Source: Auanema rhodensis (lineage: Eukaryota > Nematoda > Chromadorea > Rhabditida > Rhabditidae). Taken from it: DNA of 64,000 nt. Below the pieces are notes generated by a model that was given only the letters and a program-made list of their open reading frames with translations, searched no databases and was not told where the DNA came from. A program made the position numbers and the translations under genes. Within the stretch, counting starts at the first letter, position 1, and each line of letters opens with the position of its first letter. The stretch is from positions 2,046,001 to 2,110,000 of the forward strand of contig OZ059898.1 in assembly GCA_964057225.1 (NCBI GenBank). Reading direction: 5' to 3'. Positions 25,624-38,258 of this stretch are shown here, in pieces.

Positions 25624-27378
25624 TCGATGCGGATTTTTGAGCTGCGTCGATCTGTGTTATCAGATTTGCGCTAGCTTAAAAATGCACCGAGATATCAACT
25701 GATATAAGTTCACACTTATATCCTCGATTTTCACCCTGAATATTTAATTTTTTCGTTGAATAACATTGTCCATCGTCTTTGCCTTGAAAAAAGGAATCTA
25801 AAAACATCTACTTTTTGCTAAATTATTTTGAAATTTTTTGAAAAAATTTTTGTCAAAATGTTTTTGGAAGCAATGTTGAGTGTACATGGAAACTCAACAT
25901 ACACTAATGCATCATTTTTCAAACGATCATAATTAATTTTTGTATTAAGCGTTTCTCAATGTAGTATAATGCATTCGATGCGGATTTTTAAGCTGCGTCG
26001 ATCTGTGTTATCAGATTTGCGCTAGCTTAAAAATGCACCGAGATATCAACTGATATAAGTTCACACTTATATCCTCGATTTTCACCCTGAAGAATTAATT
26101 TTTTCGTTGAATAACATTGTCCATCGTCTTTGCCTTGAAAAAAGGAATCTAAAAACATCTACTTTTTGCTAAATTATTCTGAAATTTTCTGAAAAAATTT
26201 TTGTCAAAATGTTTTTGGAAGCAATGTTGAGTGTACATGGAAACTCAACATACAATAATGCATCATTTTTCAAACGATCATAACTAATTTTTGTATTAAG
26301 CGTTTCTCAATAAAGTATAGTGGATTCGATGCGGATTTTTGAGCTGCGTCGATCTGTGTTATCAGATTTGCGCTAGCTTAAAAATGCACCGAGATATCAA
26401 CTGATATAAGTTCACACTTATATCCTCGATTTTCACCCTGAAGAATTAATTTTTTCGTTGAATAACATTGTCCATCGTCTTTGCCTTGAAAAAAGGAATC
26501 TAAAAACATCTACTTTTTGCTAAATTATTCTGAAATTTTCTGAAAAAATTTTTGTCAAAATGTTTTTGGAAGCAATGTTGAGTGTACATGGAAACTCAAC
26601 ATACAATAATGCATCATTTTTCAAACGATCATAACTAATTTTTGTATTAAGCGTTTCTCAATAAAGTATAGTGGATTCGATGCGGATTTTTGAGCTGCGT
26701 CGATCTGTGTTATCAGATTTGCGCTAGCTTAAAAATGCACCGAGATATCAACTGATATAAGTTCACACTTATATCCTCGATTTTCACCCTGAATATTTAA
26801 TTTTTTCGTTGAATAACATTGTCCATCGTCTTTGCCTTGAAAAAAGGAATCTAAAAACATCTACTTTTTGCTAAATTATTTTGAAATTTTTTGAAAAAAT
26901 TTTTGTCAAAATGTTTTTGGAAGCAATGTTGAGTGTACATGGAAACTCAACATACACTAATGCATCATTTTTCAAACGATCATAATTAATTTTTGTATTA
27001 AGCGTTTCTCAATGTAGTATAATGCATTCGATGCGGATTTTTAAGCTGCGTCGATCTGTGTTATCAGATTTGCGCTAGCTTAAAAATGCACCGAGATATC
27101 AACTGATATAAGTTCACACTTATATCCTCGATTTTCACCCTGAAGAATTAATTTTTTCGTTGAATAACATTGTCCATCGTCTTTGCCTTGAAAAAAGGAA
27201 TCTAAAAACATCTACTTTTTGCTAAATTATTTTGAAATTTTTCGAAAAAATTTTTGTCAAAATGTTTTTGGAAGCAATGTTGAGTGTACATGGAAACTCA
27301 ACATACACTAATGCATCATTTTTCAAACGATCATAACTAATTTTTGTATTAAGCGTTTCTCAGTGTAGTAGAGCGCAT
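25624..27378. repeat. 5-monomer block m74-m78, copy of m67-m71
   Basis: Order G-F-F-G-L5, matching 23167-24921. Its last monomer, m78, starts the 14-monomer block copied from (or to) 15096. The L5 monomers with the unusual cagtg...gcgc ending thus appear four times in the window: m30, m44, m71 and m78. Confidence 0.8.
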
Positions 27379-30300
27379 TCGATGCGGATTTTTAAGCTGC
27401 GTCGATCTGTGTTATCAGATTTGCGCTAGCTTAAAAATGCACCGAGATATCAACTGATATAAGTTCACACTTATATCCTCGATTTTCACCCTGAAGAATT
27501 AATTTTTTCGTTGAATAACATTGTCCATCGTCTTTGCCTTGAAAAAAGGAATCTAAAAACATCTACTTTTTGCTAAATTATTTTGAAATTTTTCGAAAAA
27601 ATTTTTGTCAAAATGTTTTTGGAAGCAATGTTGAGTATACATGGAAACTCAACATACACTAATGCATCATTTTTCAAACAATCATAACTAATTTTTGTAT
27701 TGAGCGTTTCTCAATGTAGTATAGTGCATTCGATGCGGATTTTTAAGCTGCGTCGATCTGTGTTATTAGATTTGCGCTAGCTTAAAAATGCACCGAGATA
27801 TCAACTGATATAAGTTCACACTTATATCCTCGATTTTCACCCTGAAGAATTAATTTTTTCGTTGAATAACATTGTCCATCGTCTTTGCCTTGAAAAAAGG
27901 AATCTAGAAACATCTACTTTTTGCTAAATTATTTTGAAATTTTTTGAAAAAATTTTTGTCAAAATGTTTTTGGAAGCAATGTTGAGTGTACATGGAAACT
28001 CAACATACACTAATGCATCATTTTTCAAATGATCATAACTAATTTTTGTATTAAGCGTTTCTCAATGTAGCATAGTGCATTCGATGCGGATTTTTAAGCT
28101 GCGTCGATCTGTGTTATCAGATTTGCGCTAGCTTAAAAATGCACCGAGATATCAACTGATATAAGTTCACACTTATATCCTCGATTTTCACCCTGAAGAA
28201 TTAATTTTTTCGTTGAATAACATTGTCCATCGTCTTTGCCTTGAAAAAAGGAATCTAAAAACATCTACTTTTTGCTAAATTATTTTGAAATTTTTCGAAA
28301 AAATTTTTGTCAAAATGTTTTTGGAAGCAATGTTGAGTATACATGGAAACTCAACATACACTAATGCATCATTTTTCAAACGATCATAACTAATTTTTGT
28401 ATTGAGCGTTTCTCAATGTAGTATAGTGCATTCGATGCGGATTTTTAAGCTGCGTCGATCTGTGTTATTAGATTTGCGCTAGCTTAAAAATGCACCGAGA
28501 TATCAACTGATATAAGTTCACACTTATATCCTCGATTTTCACCCTGAAGAATTAATTTTTTCGTTGAATAACATTGTCCATCGTCTTTGCCTTGAAAAAA
28601 GGAATCTAAAAACATCTACTTTTTGCTAAATTATTTTGAAATTTTTTGAAAAAATTTTTGTCAAAATGTTTTTGGAAGCAATGTTGAGTGTACATGGAAA
28701 CTCAACATACACTAATGCATCATTTTTCAAACGATCATAACTAATTTTTGTATTAAGCGTTTCTCAATGTAGCATAGTGCATTCGATGCGGATTTTTAAG
28801 CTGCGTCGATCTGTGTTATCAGATTTGCGCTAGCTTAAAAATGCACCGAGATATCAACTGATATAAGTTCAAACTTATATCCTCGATTTTCACCCTGAAG
28901 AATTAATTTTTTCGTTGAATAACATTGTCCATCGTCTTTGCCTTGAAAAAAGGAATCTAAAAACATCTACTTTTTGCTAAATTATTTTGAAATTTTTCGA
29001 AAAAATTTTTGTCAAAATGTTTTTGGAAGCAATGTTGAGTATACATGGAAACTCAACATACACTAATGCATCATTTTTCAAACGATCATAACTAATTTTT
29101 GTATTGAGCGTTTCTCAATGTAGTATAGTGCATTCGATGCGGATTTTTAAGCTGCGTCGATCTGTGTTATTAGATTTGCGCTAGCTTAAAAATGCACCGA
29201 GATATCAACTGATATAAGTTCACACTTATATCCTCGATTTTCACCCTGAAGAATTAATTTTTTCGTTGAATAACATTGTCCATCGTCTTTGCCTTGAAAA
29301 AAGGAATCTAAAAACATCTACTTTTTGCTAAATTATTTTGAAATTTTTGAAAAAATTTTTGTCAAAATGTTTTTGGAAGCAATGTTGAGTGTACATGGAA
29401 ACTCAACATACACTAATGCATCATTTTTCAAAAGATCATAACTAATTTTTGTATTAAGCGTTTCTCAATGTAGCATAGTGCATTCGATGCGGATTTTTAA
29501 GCTGCGTCGATCTGTGTTATCAGATTTGCGCTAGCTTAAAAATGCACCGAGATATCAACTGATATAAGTTCACACTTATATCCTCGATTTTCACCCTGAA
29601 GAATTAATTTTTTCGTTGAATAACATTGTCCATCGTCTTTGCCTTGAAAATAGGAATCTAAAAACATCTACTTTTTGCTAAATTATTTTGAAATTTTTCG
29701 AAAAAATTTTTGTCAAAATGTTTTTGGAAGCAATGTTGAGTGTACATGGAAACTCAACATACACTAATGCATCATTTTTCAAACGATCATAACTAATTTT
29801 TGTATTAAGCGTTTCTCAATGTCGTATAGTGCATTCGATGCGGATTTTTAAGCTGCGTCGATCTGTGTTATCAGATTTGCGCTAGCTTAAAAATGCACCG
29901 AGATATCAACTGATATAAGTTCACACTTATATCCTCGATTTTCACCCTGAAGAATTAATTTTTTCGTTGAATAACATTGTCCATCGTCTTTGCCTTGAAC
30001 AAAGGAATCTAAAAACATCTACTTTTTGCTAAATTATTTTGAAATTTTTCGAAAAAATTTTTGTCAAAATGTTTTTGGAAGCAATGTTGAGTGTACATGG
30101 AAACTCAACATACACTAATGCATCATTTTTCAAACGATCATAACTAATTTTTGTATTACGCGTTTCTCTATGTAGTATAGTGCATTCGATGCGGATTTTT
30201 AAGCTGCGTCGTTCTGTGTTATCAGATTTGCGCTAGCTTAAAAATGCACCGAGATATCAACTGATATAAGTTCACACTTATATCCTCGATTTTCACCCTG

Positions 30301-31940
30301 AAGAATTAATTTTTTCGTTGAATAACATTGTCCATCGTCTTTGCCTTGAAAAAAGGAATCTAAAAACATCTACTTTTTGCTAAATTATTTTGAAATTTTT
30401 TGAAAAAATTTTTGTCAAAATGTTTTTGGAAGCAATGTTGAGTGTACATGGAAACTCAACATACACTAATGCATCATTTTTCAAACGATCATAATTAATT
30501 TTTGTATTAAGCGTTTCTCAATGTAGTATAATGCATTCGATGCGGATTTTTAAGCTGCGTCGATCTGTGTTATCAGATTTGCGCTAGCTTAAAAATGCAC
30601 CGAGATATCAACTGATATAAGTTCACACTTATATCCTCGATTTTCACCCTGAAGAATTAATTTTTTCGTTGAATAACATTGTCCATCGTCTTTGCCTTGA
30701 AATAAGAAATCTAAAAACATTTACTTTTTGCTAAATTATTTTGAAATTTTTCGAAAAAATTTTTGTCAAAATGTTTTTGGAAGCAATGTTGAGTGTACAT
30801 GGAAACTCAACATACACTAATGCATCATTTTTCAAACGATCATAACTAATTTTTGTATTGAGCGTTTCTCAATGTAGTATAGTGCATTCGATGCGGATTT
30901 TTAAGCTGCGTCGATCTGTGTTATCAGATTTGCGCTAGCTTAAAAATGCACCGAGATATCAACTGATATAAGTTCACACTTATATCCTCGATTTTGACCC
31001 TGAAGAATTAATTTTTTCGTTGAATAACATTGTCCATCGTCTTTGCCTTGAAAAAAGGAATCTAAAAACATCTACTTTTTGCTAAATTATTTTGAAATTT
31101 TTCGAAAAAATTTTTGTCAAAATGTTTTTGGAAGCAATGTTGAGTGTACATGGAAACTCAACATACACTAATGCATCATTTTTCAAACGATCATAACTAA
31201 TTTTTGTATTAAGCGTTTCTCAATGTCGTATAGTGCATTCGATGCGGATTTTTAAGCTGCGTCGATCTGTGTTATCAGATTTGCGCTAGCTTAAAAATGC
31301 ACCGAGATATCAACTGATATAAGTTCACACTTATATCCTCGATTTTCACCCTGAAGAATTAATTTTTTCGTTGAATAACATTGTCCATCGTCTTTGCCTT
31401 GAAAAAAGAAATCTAAAAACATCTACTTTCTGCTAAATTATTTTGAAATTTTTCGAAAAAATTTTTGTCAAAATGTTTTTGGAAGCAATGTTGAGTGTAC
31501 ATGGAAACTCAACATACACTAATGCATCATTTTTCAAACGATCATAACTAATTTTTGTATTAAGCGTTTCTCAATGTCGTATAGTGCATTCGATGCGGAT
31601 TTTTAAGCTGCGTCGATCTGTGTTATCAGATTTGCGCTAGCTTAAAAATGCACCGAGATATCAACTGATATAAGTTCACACTTATATCCTCGATTTTCAC
31701 CCTGAAGAATTAATTTTTTCGTTGAATAACATTGTCCATCGTCTTTGCCTTGAAAAAAGGAATCTAAAAACATCTACTTTTTGCTAAATTATTCTGAAAT
31801 TTTCTGAAAAAATTTTTGTCAAAATGTTTTTGGAAGCAATGTTGAGTGTACATGGAAACTCAACATACAATAATGCATCATTTTTCAAACGATCATAACT
31901 AATTTTTGTATTAAGCGTTTCTCAATAAAGTATAGTGGAT
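27028..31940. repeat. 14-monomer block m78-m91, copy of m44-m57
   Basis: Carries the full series of rare markers listed for 15096-20008, in the same order. A private difference is m88, which reads aataagaaatct where m54 has aaaaagaaatct. After m91 the two copies diverge: m92 continues as a G copy into the 5-mer series, whereas m58 at the equivalent place turns into an L4-like tail. Confidence 0.9.
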
Positions 31941-34900
31941 TCGATGCGGATTTTTGAGCTGCGTCGATCTGTGTTATCAGATTTGCGCTAGCTTAAAAAT
32001 GCACCGAGATTTCAACTGATATAAGTTCACACTTATATCCTCGATTTTCACCCTGAATATTTAATTTTTTCGTTGAATAACATTGTCCATCGTCTTTGCC
32101 TTGAAAATAGGAATCTAAAAACATCTACTTTTTGCTAAATTATTTTGAAATTTTTTGAAAAAATTTTTGTCAAAATGTTTTTGGAAGCAATGTTGAGTGT
32201 ACATGGAAACTCAACATACACTAATGCATCATTTTTCAAACGATCATAATTAATTTTTGTATTAAGCGTTTCTCAATGTAGTATAATGCATTCGATGCGG
32301 ATTTTTAAGCTGCGTCGATCTGTGTTATCAGATTTGCGCTAGCTTAAAAATGCACCGAGATATCAACTGATATAAGTTCACACTTATATCCTCGATTTTC
32401 ACCCTGAAGAATTAATTTTTTCGTTGAATAACATTGTCCATCGTCTTTGCCTTGAAAAAAGAAATCTAAAAACATTTACTTTTTGCTAAATTATTTTGAA
32501 ATTTTTCGAAAAAATTTTTGTCAAAATGTTTTTGGAAGCAATGTTGAGTGTACATGGAAACTCAACATACACTAATGCATCATTTTTCAAACGATCATAA
32601 CTAATTTTTGTATTGAGCGTTTCTCAATGTAGTATAGTGCATTCGATGCGGATTTTTAAGCTGCGTCGATCTGTGTTATCAGATTTGCGCTAGCTTAAAA
32701 ATGCACCGAGATACCAACTGATATAAGTTCACACTTATATCCTCGATTTTGACCCTGAAGAATTAATTTTTTCGTTGAATAACATTGTCCATCGTCTTTG
32801 CCTTGAAAAAAGGAATCTAAAAACATCTACTTTTTGCTAAATTATTTTGAAATTTTTCGAAAAAATTTTTGTCAAAATGTTTTTGGAAGCAATGTTGAGT
32901 GTACATGGAAACTCAACATACACTAATGCATCATTTTTCAAACGATCATAACTAATTTTTGTATTAAGCGTTTCTCAATGTCGTATAGTGCATTCGATGC
33001 GGATTTTTAAGCTGCGTCGATCTGTGTTATCAGATTTGCGCTAGCTTAAAAATGCACCGAGATATCAACTGATATAAGTTCACACTTATATCCTCGATTT
33101 TCACCCTGAAGAATTAATTTTTTCGTTGAATAACATTGTCCATCGTCTTTGCCTTGAAAAAAGAAATCTAAAAACATCTACTTTCTGCTAAATTATTTTG
33201 AAATTTTTCGAAAAAATTTTTGTCAAAATGTTTTTGGAAGCAATGTTGAGTGTACATGGAAACTCAACATACACTAATGCATCATTTTTCAAACGATCAT
33301 AACTAATTTTTGTATTAAGCGTTTCTCAATGTCGTATAGTGCATTCGATGCGGATTTTTAAGCTGCGTCGATCTGTGTTATCAGATTTGCGCTAGCTTAA
33401 AAATGCACCGAGATATCAACTGATATAAGTTCACACTTATATCCTCGATTTTCACCCTGAAGAATTAATTTTTTCGTTGAATAACATTGTCCATCGTCTT
33501 TGCCTTGAAAAAAGAAATCTAAAAACATCTACTTTCTGCTAAATTATTTTGAAATTTTTCGAAAAAATTTTTGTCAAAATGTTTTTGGAAGCAATGTTGA
33601 GTGTACATGGAAACTCAACATACACTAATGCATCATTTTTCAAACGATCATAACTAATTTTTGTATTGAGCGTTTCTTAATGTAGTATAGTGCATTCGAT
33701 GCGGATTTTTAAGCTGCGTCGATCTGTGTTATCAGATTTGCGCTAGCTTAAAAATGCACCGAGATATCAACTGATATAAGTTCACACTTATATCCTCGAT
33801 TTTCACCCTGAATATTTAATTTTTTCGTTGAATAACATTGTCCATCGTCTTTGCCTTGAAAAAAGGAATCTAAAAACATCTACTTTTTGCTAAATTATTT
33901 TGAAATTTTTTGAAAAAATTTTTGTCAAAATGTTTTTGGAAGCAATGTTGAGTGTACATGGAAACTCAACATACACTAATGCATCATTTTTCAAACGATC
34001 ATAATTAATTTTTGTATTAAGCGTTTCTCAATGTAGTATAATGCATTCGATGCGGATTTTTAAGCTGCGTCGATCTGTGTTATCAGATTTGCGCTAGCTT
34101 AAAAATGCACCGAGATATCAACTGATATAAGTTCACACTTATATCCTCGATTTTCACCCTGAAGAATTAATTTTTTCGTTGAATAACATTGTCCATCGTC
34201 TTTGCCTTGAAAAAAGAAATCTAAAAACATTTACTTTTTGCTAAATTATTTTGAAATTTTTCGAAAAAATTTTTGTCAAAATGTTTTTGGAAGCAATGTT
34301 GAGTGTACATGGAAACTCAACATACACTAATGCATCATTTTTCAAACGATCATAACTAATTTTTGTATTGAGCGTTTCTCAATGTAGTATAGTGCATTCG
34401 ATGCGGATTTTTAAGCTGCGTCGATCTGTGTTATCAGATTTGCGCTAGCTTAAAAATGCACCGAGATATCAACTGATATAAGTTCACACTTATATCCTCG
34501 ATTTTGACCCTGAAGAATTAATTTTTTCGTTGAATAACATTGTCCATCGTCTTTGCCTTGAAAAAAGGAATCTAAAAACATCTACTTTTTGCTAAATTAT
34601 TTTGAAATTTTTCGAAAAAATTTTTGTCAAAATGTTTTTGGAAGCAATGTTGAGTGTACATGGAAACTCAACATACACTAATGCATCATTTTTCAAACGA
34701 TCATAACTAATTTTTGTATTAAGCGTTTCTCAATGTCGTATAGTGCATTCGATGCGGATTTTTAAGCTGCGTCGATCTGTGTTATCAGATTTGCGCTAGC
34801 TTAAAAATGCACCGAGATATCAACTGATATAAGTTCACACTTATATCCTCGATTTTCACCCTGAAGAATTAATTTTTTCGTTGAATAACATTGTCCATCG

Positions 34901-37205
34901 TCTTTGCCTTGAAAAAAGAAATCTAAAAACATCTACTTTCTGCTAAATTATTTTGAAATTTTTCGAAAAAATTTTTGTCAAAATGTTTTTGGAAGCAATG
35001 TTGAGTGTACATGGAAACTCAACATACACTAATGCATCATTTTTCAAACGATCATAACTAATTTTTGTATTAAGCGTTTCTCAATGTCGTATAGTGCATT
35101 CGATGCGGATTTTTAAGCTGCGTCGATCTGTGTTATCAGATTTGCGCTAGCTTAAAAATGCACCGAGATATCAACTGATATAAGTTCACACTTATATCCT
35201 CGATTTTCACCCTGAAGAATTAATTTTTTCGTTGAATAACATTGTCCATCGTCTTTGCCTTGAAAAAAGAAATCTAAAAACATCTACTTTCTGCTAAATT
35301 ATTTTGAAATTTTTCGAAAAAATTTTTGTCAAAATGTTTTTGGAAGCAATGTTGAGTGTACATGGAAACTCAACATACACTAATGCATCATTTTTCAAAC
35401 GATCATAACTAATTTTTGTATTAAGCGTTTCTCAATGTCGTATAGTGCATTCGATGCGGATTTTTAAGCTGCGTCGATCTGTGTTATCAGATTTGCGCTA
35501 GCTTAAAAATGCACCGAGATATCAACTGATATAAGTTCACACTTATATCCTCGATTTTCACCCTGAATATTTAATTTTTTCGTTGAATAACATTGTCCAT
35601 CGTCTTTGCCTTGAAAAAAGGAATCTAAAAACATCTACTTTTTGCTAAATTATTTTGAAATTTTTTGAAAAAATTTTTGTCAAAATGTTTTTGGAAGCAA
35701 TGTTGAGTGTACATGGAAACTCAACATACACTAATGCATCATTTTTCAAACGATCATAATTAATTTTTGTATTAAGCGTTTCTCAATGTAGTATAATGCA
35801 TTCGATGCGGATTTTTAAGCTGCGTCGATCTGTGTTATCAGATTTGCGCTAGCTTAAAAATGCACCGAGATATCAACTGATATAAGTTCACACTTATATC
35901 CTCGATTTTCACCCTGAAGAATTAATTTTTTCGTTGAATAACATTGTCCATCGTCTTTGCCTTGAAAAAAGAAATCTAAAAACATTTACTTTTTGCTAAA
36001 TTATTTTGAAATTTTTCGAAAAAATTTTTGTCAAAATGTTTTTGGAAGCAATGTTGAGTGTACATGGAAACTCAACATACACTAATGCATCATTTTTCAA
36101 ACGATCATAACTAATTTTTGTATTGAGCGTTTCTCAATGTAGTATAGTGCATTCGATGCGGATTTTTAAGCTGCGTCGATCTGTGTTATCAGATTTGCGC
36201 TAGCTTAAAAATGCACCGAGATATCAACTGATATAAGTTCACACTTATATCCTCGATTTTGACCCTGAAGAATTAATTTTTTCGTTGAATAACATTGTCC
36301 ATCGTCTTTGCCTTGAAAAAAGGAATCTAAAAACATCTACTTTTTGCTAAATTATTTTGAAATTTTTCGAAAAAATTTTTGTCAAAATGTTTTTGGAAGC
36401 AATGTTGAGTGTACATGGAAACTCAACATACACTAATGCATCATTTTTCAAACGATCATAACTAATTTTTGTATTAAGCGTTTCTCAATGTCGTATAGTG
36501 CATTCGATGCGGATTTTTAAGCTGCGTCGATCTGTGTTATCAGATTTGCGCTAGCTTAAAAATGCACCGAGATATCAACTGATATAAGTTCACACTTATA
36601 TCCTCGATTTTCACCCTGAAGAATTAATTTTTTCGTTGAATAACATTGTCCATCGTCTTTGCCTTGAAAAAAGAAATCTAAAAACATCTACTTTCTGCTA
36701 AATTATTTTGAAATTTTTCGAAAAAATTTTTGTCAAAATGTTTTTGGAAGCAATGTTGAGTGTACATGGAAACTCAACATACACTAATGCATCATTTTTC
36801 AAACGATCATAACTAATTTTTGTATTAAGCGTTTCTCAATGTCGTATAGTGCATTCGATGCGGATTTTTAAGCTGCGTCGATCTGTGTTATCAGATTTGC
36901 GCTAGCTTAAAAATGCACCGAGATATCAACTGATATAAGTTCACACTTATATCCTCGATTTTCACCCTGAAGAATTAATTTTTTCGTTGAATAACATTGT
37001 CCATCGTCTTTGCCTTGAAAAAAGGAATCTAAAAACATCTACTTTTTGCTAAATTATTCTGAAATTTTCTGAAAAAATTTTTGTCAAAATGTTTTTGGAA
37101 GCAATGTTGAGTGTACATGGAAACTCAACATACAATAATGCATCATTTTTCAAACGATCATAACTAATTTTTGTATTAAGCGTTTCTCAATAAAGTATAG
37201 TGGAT
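31941..37205. repeat. Three tandem copies of a 5-monomer higher-order unit (1755 bp)
   Basis: Unit G-H-I-J-J at 31941-33695, 33696-35450 and 35451-37205, each exactly 1755 bp. Deviations: m92 has atttcaac and T168; m94 has ataccaac; m96 ends with G324 and tttcttaatg; the fifth position of the third copy is an F (m106) in place of J. G copies m97 and m102 start with T15/A16, whereas m92 keeps the G16 inherited from following an F copy. This is the cleanest periodic higher-order repeat in the middle domain. Confidence 0.9.
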
Positions 37206-37556
37206 TCGATGCGGATTTTTGAGCTGCGTCGATCTGTGTTATCAGATTTGCGCTAGCTTAAAAATGCACCGAGATATCAACTGATATAAGTTCACACTTA
37301 TATCCTCGATTTTCACCCTGAATATTTAATTTTTTCGTTGAATAACATTGTCCATCGTCTTTGCCTTGAAAAATGGAATCTAAAAACATCTACTTTTTGC
37401 TAAATTATTTTGAAATTTTTCGAAAAAATTTTTGTCAAAATGTTTTTGGAAGTAATGTTGAGTGTACATGGAAACTCAACATACACTAATGCATCATTTT
37501 TCAAACGATCATAACTAATTTTTGTATTAAGCGTTTCTCAATGTAGTATAGTGCAT
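37206..37556. repeat. Hybrid monomer m107 at the middle/right domain boundary
   Basis: Starts with middle-domain markers G16 and T118/T120 (37323 and 37325). It then carries T169 (37374; aaaaatgg), which is typical of right-domain R1 copies and which I did not see upstream, and ends with the plain tagtatag. A private change gives gaagtaatg. The switch point therefore lies between 37325 and 37374. It could be an exchange junction or the point where the two subtype families diverged. Confidence 0.75.
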
Positions 37557-38258
37557 TCGATGCGGATTTTTAAGCTGCGTCGATCTGTGTTATCAGATTT
37601 GCGCTAGCTTAAAAATGCACCGAGATATCAACTGATATAAGTTCACACTTATATCCTCGATTTTCACCCTGAAGAATTAATTTTTTCGTTGAATAACATT
37701 GTCCATCGTCTTTGCCTTGAAAAAAGAAATCTAAAAACATCTACTTTTTGCTAAATTATTTTGAAATTTTCTGAAAAAATTTTTGTCAAAATGTTTTTGG
37801 AAGCAATGTTGAGTGTACATGGAAACTCAACATACACTAATGCATCATTTTTCAAACGATCATAACTAATTTTTGTATTAAGCGTTTCTCAATGTAGTAT
37901 AGTGCATTCGATGCGGATTTTTAAGCTGCGTCGATCTGTGTTATCAGATTTGCGCTAGCTTAAAAATGCACCGAGATATCAACTGATATAAGTTCACACT
38001 TATATCCTCGATTTTCACCCTGAAGATTTAATTTTTTCGTTGAATAACATTGTCCATCGTCTTTGCCTTGAAAAATGGAATCTAAAAACATCTACTTTTT
38101 GCTAAATTATTTTGAAATTTTTCGAAAAAATTTTTGTCAAAATGTTTTTGGAAGCAATGTTGAGTGTACATGGAAACTCAACATACACTAATGCATCATT
38201 TTTCAAACGATCATAACTAATTATTGTATTAAGCGTTTCTCAATGTAGTATAGTGCAT

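Larger units (their letters stand above)
15447..37205. repeat. Middle domain: subtypes F, G, H, I, J (m45-m106)
   Basis: Subtypes: F = C205, C215/T216, A281, AAA at 338-340 and G349; G = T118/T120, T216, T310, A346; H = A171, T185, G324; I = G109, C340; J = A171, C192, C340. Other marks: m50, m59 and m84 have a 1-bp T deletion before position 216 plus caaaagat; m52, m61 and m86 have C166 and attacgcg. Order: m45-m49 alternate L4-like (A259) and L2; m50-m57 are L2del, L3-like, N, G-like, H, I, J, F; m58 is a hybrid; m59-m67 repeat m50-m58; m68-m78 are F F G' L5 J' F G F F G L5; m79-m91 repeat m45-m57; m92-m106 are three 5-mers. The domain begins with left-type copies and changes gradually to new ones, so its left boundary is soft. 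Confidence 0.85.
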
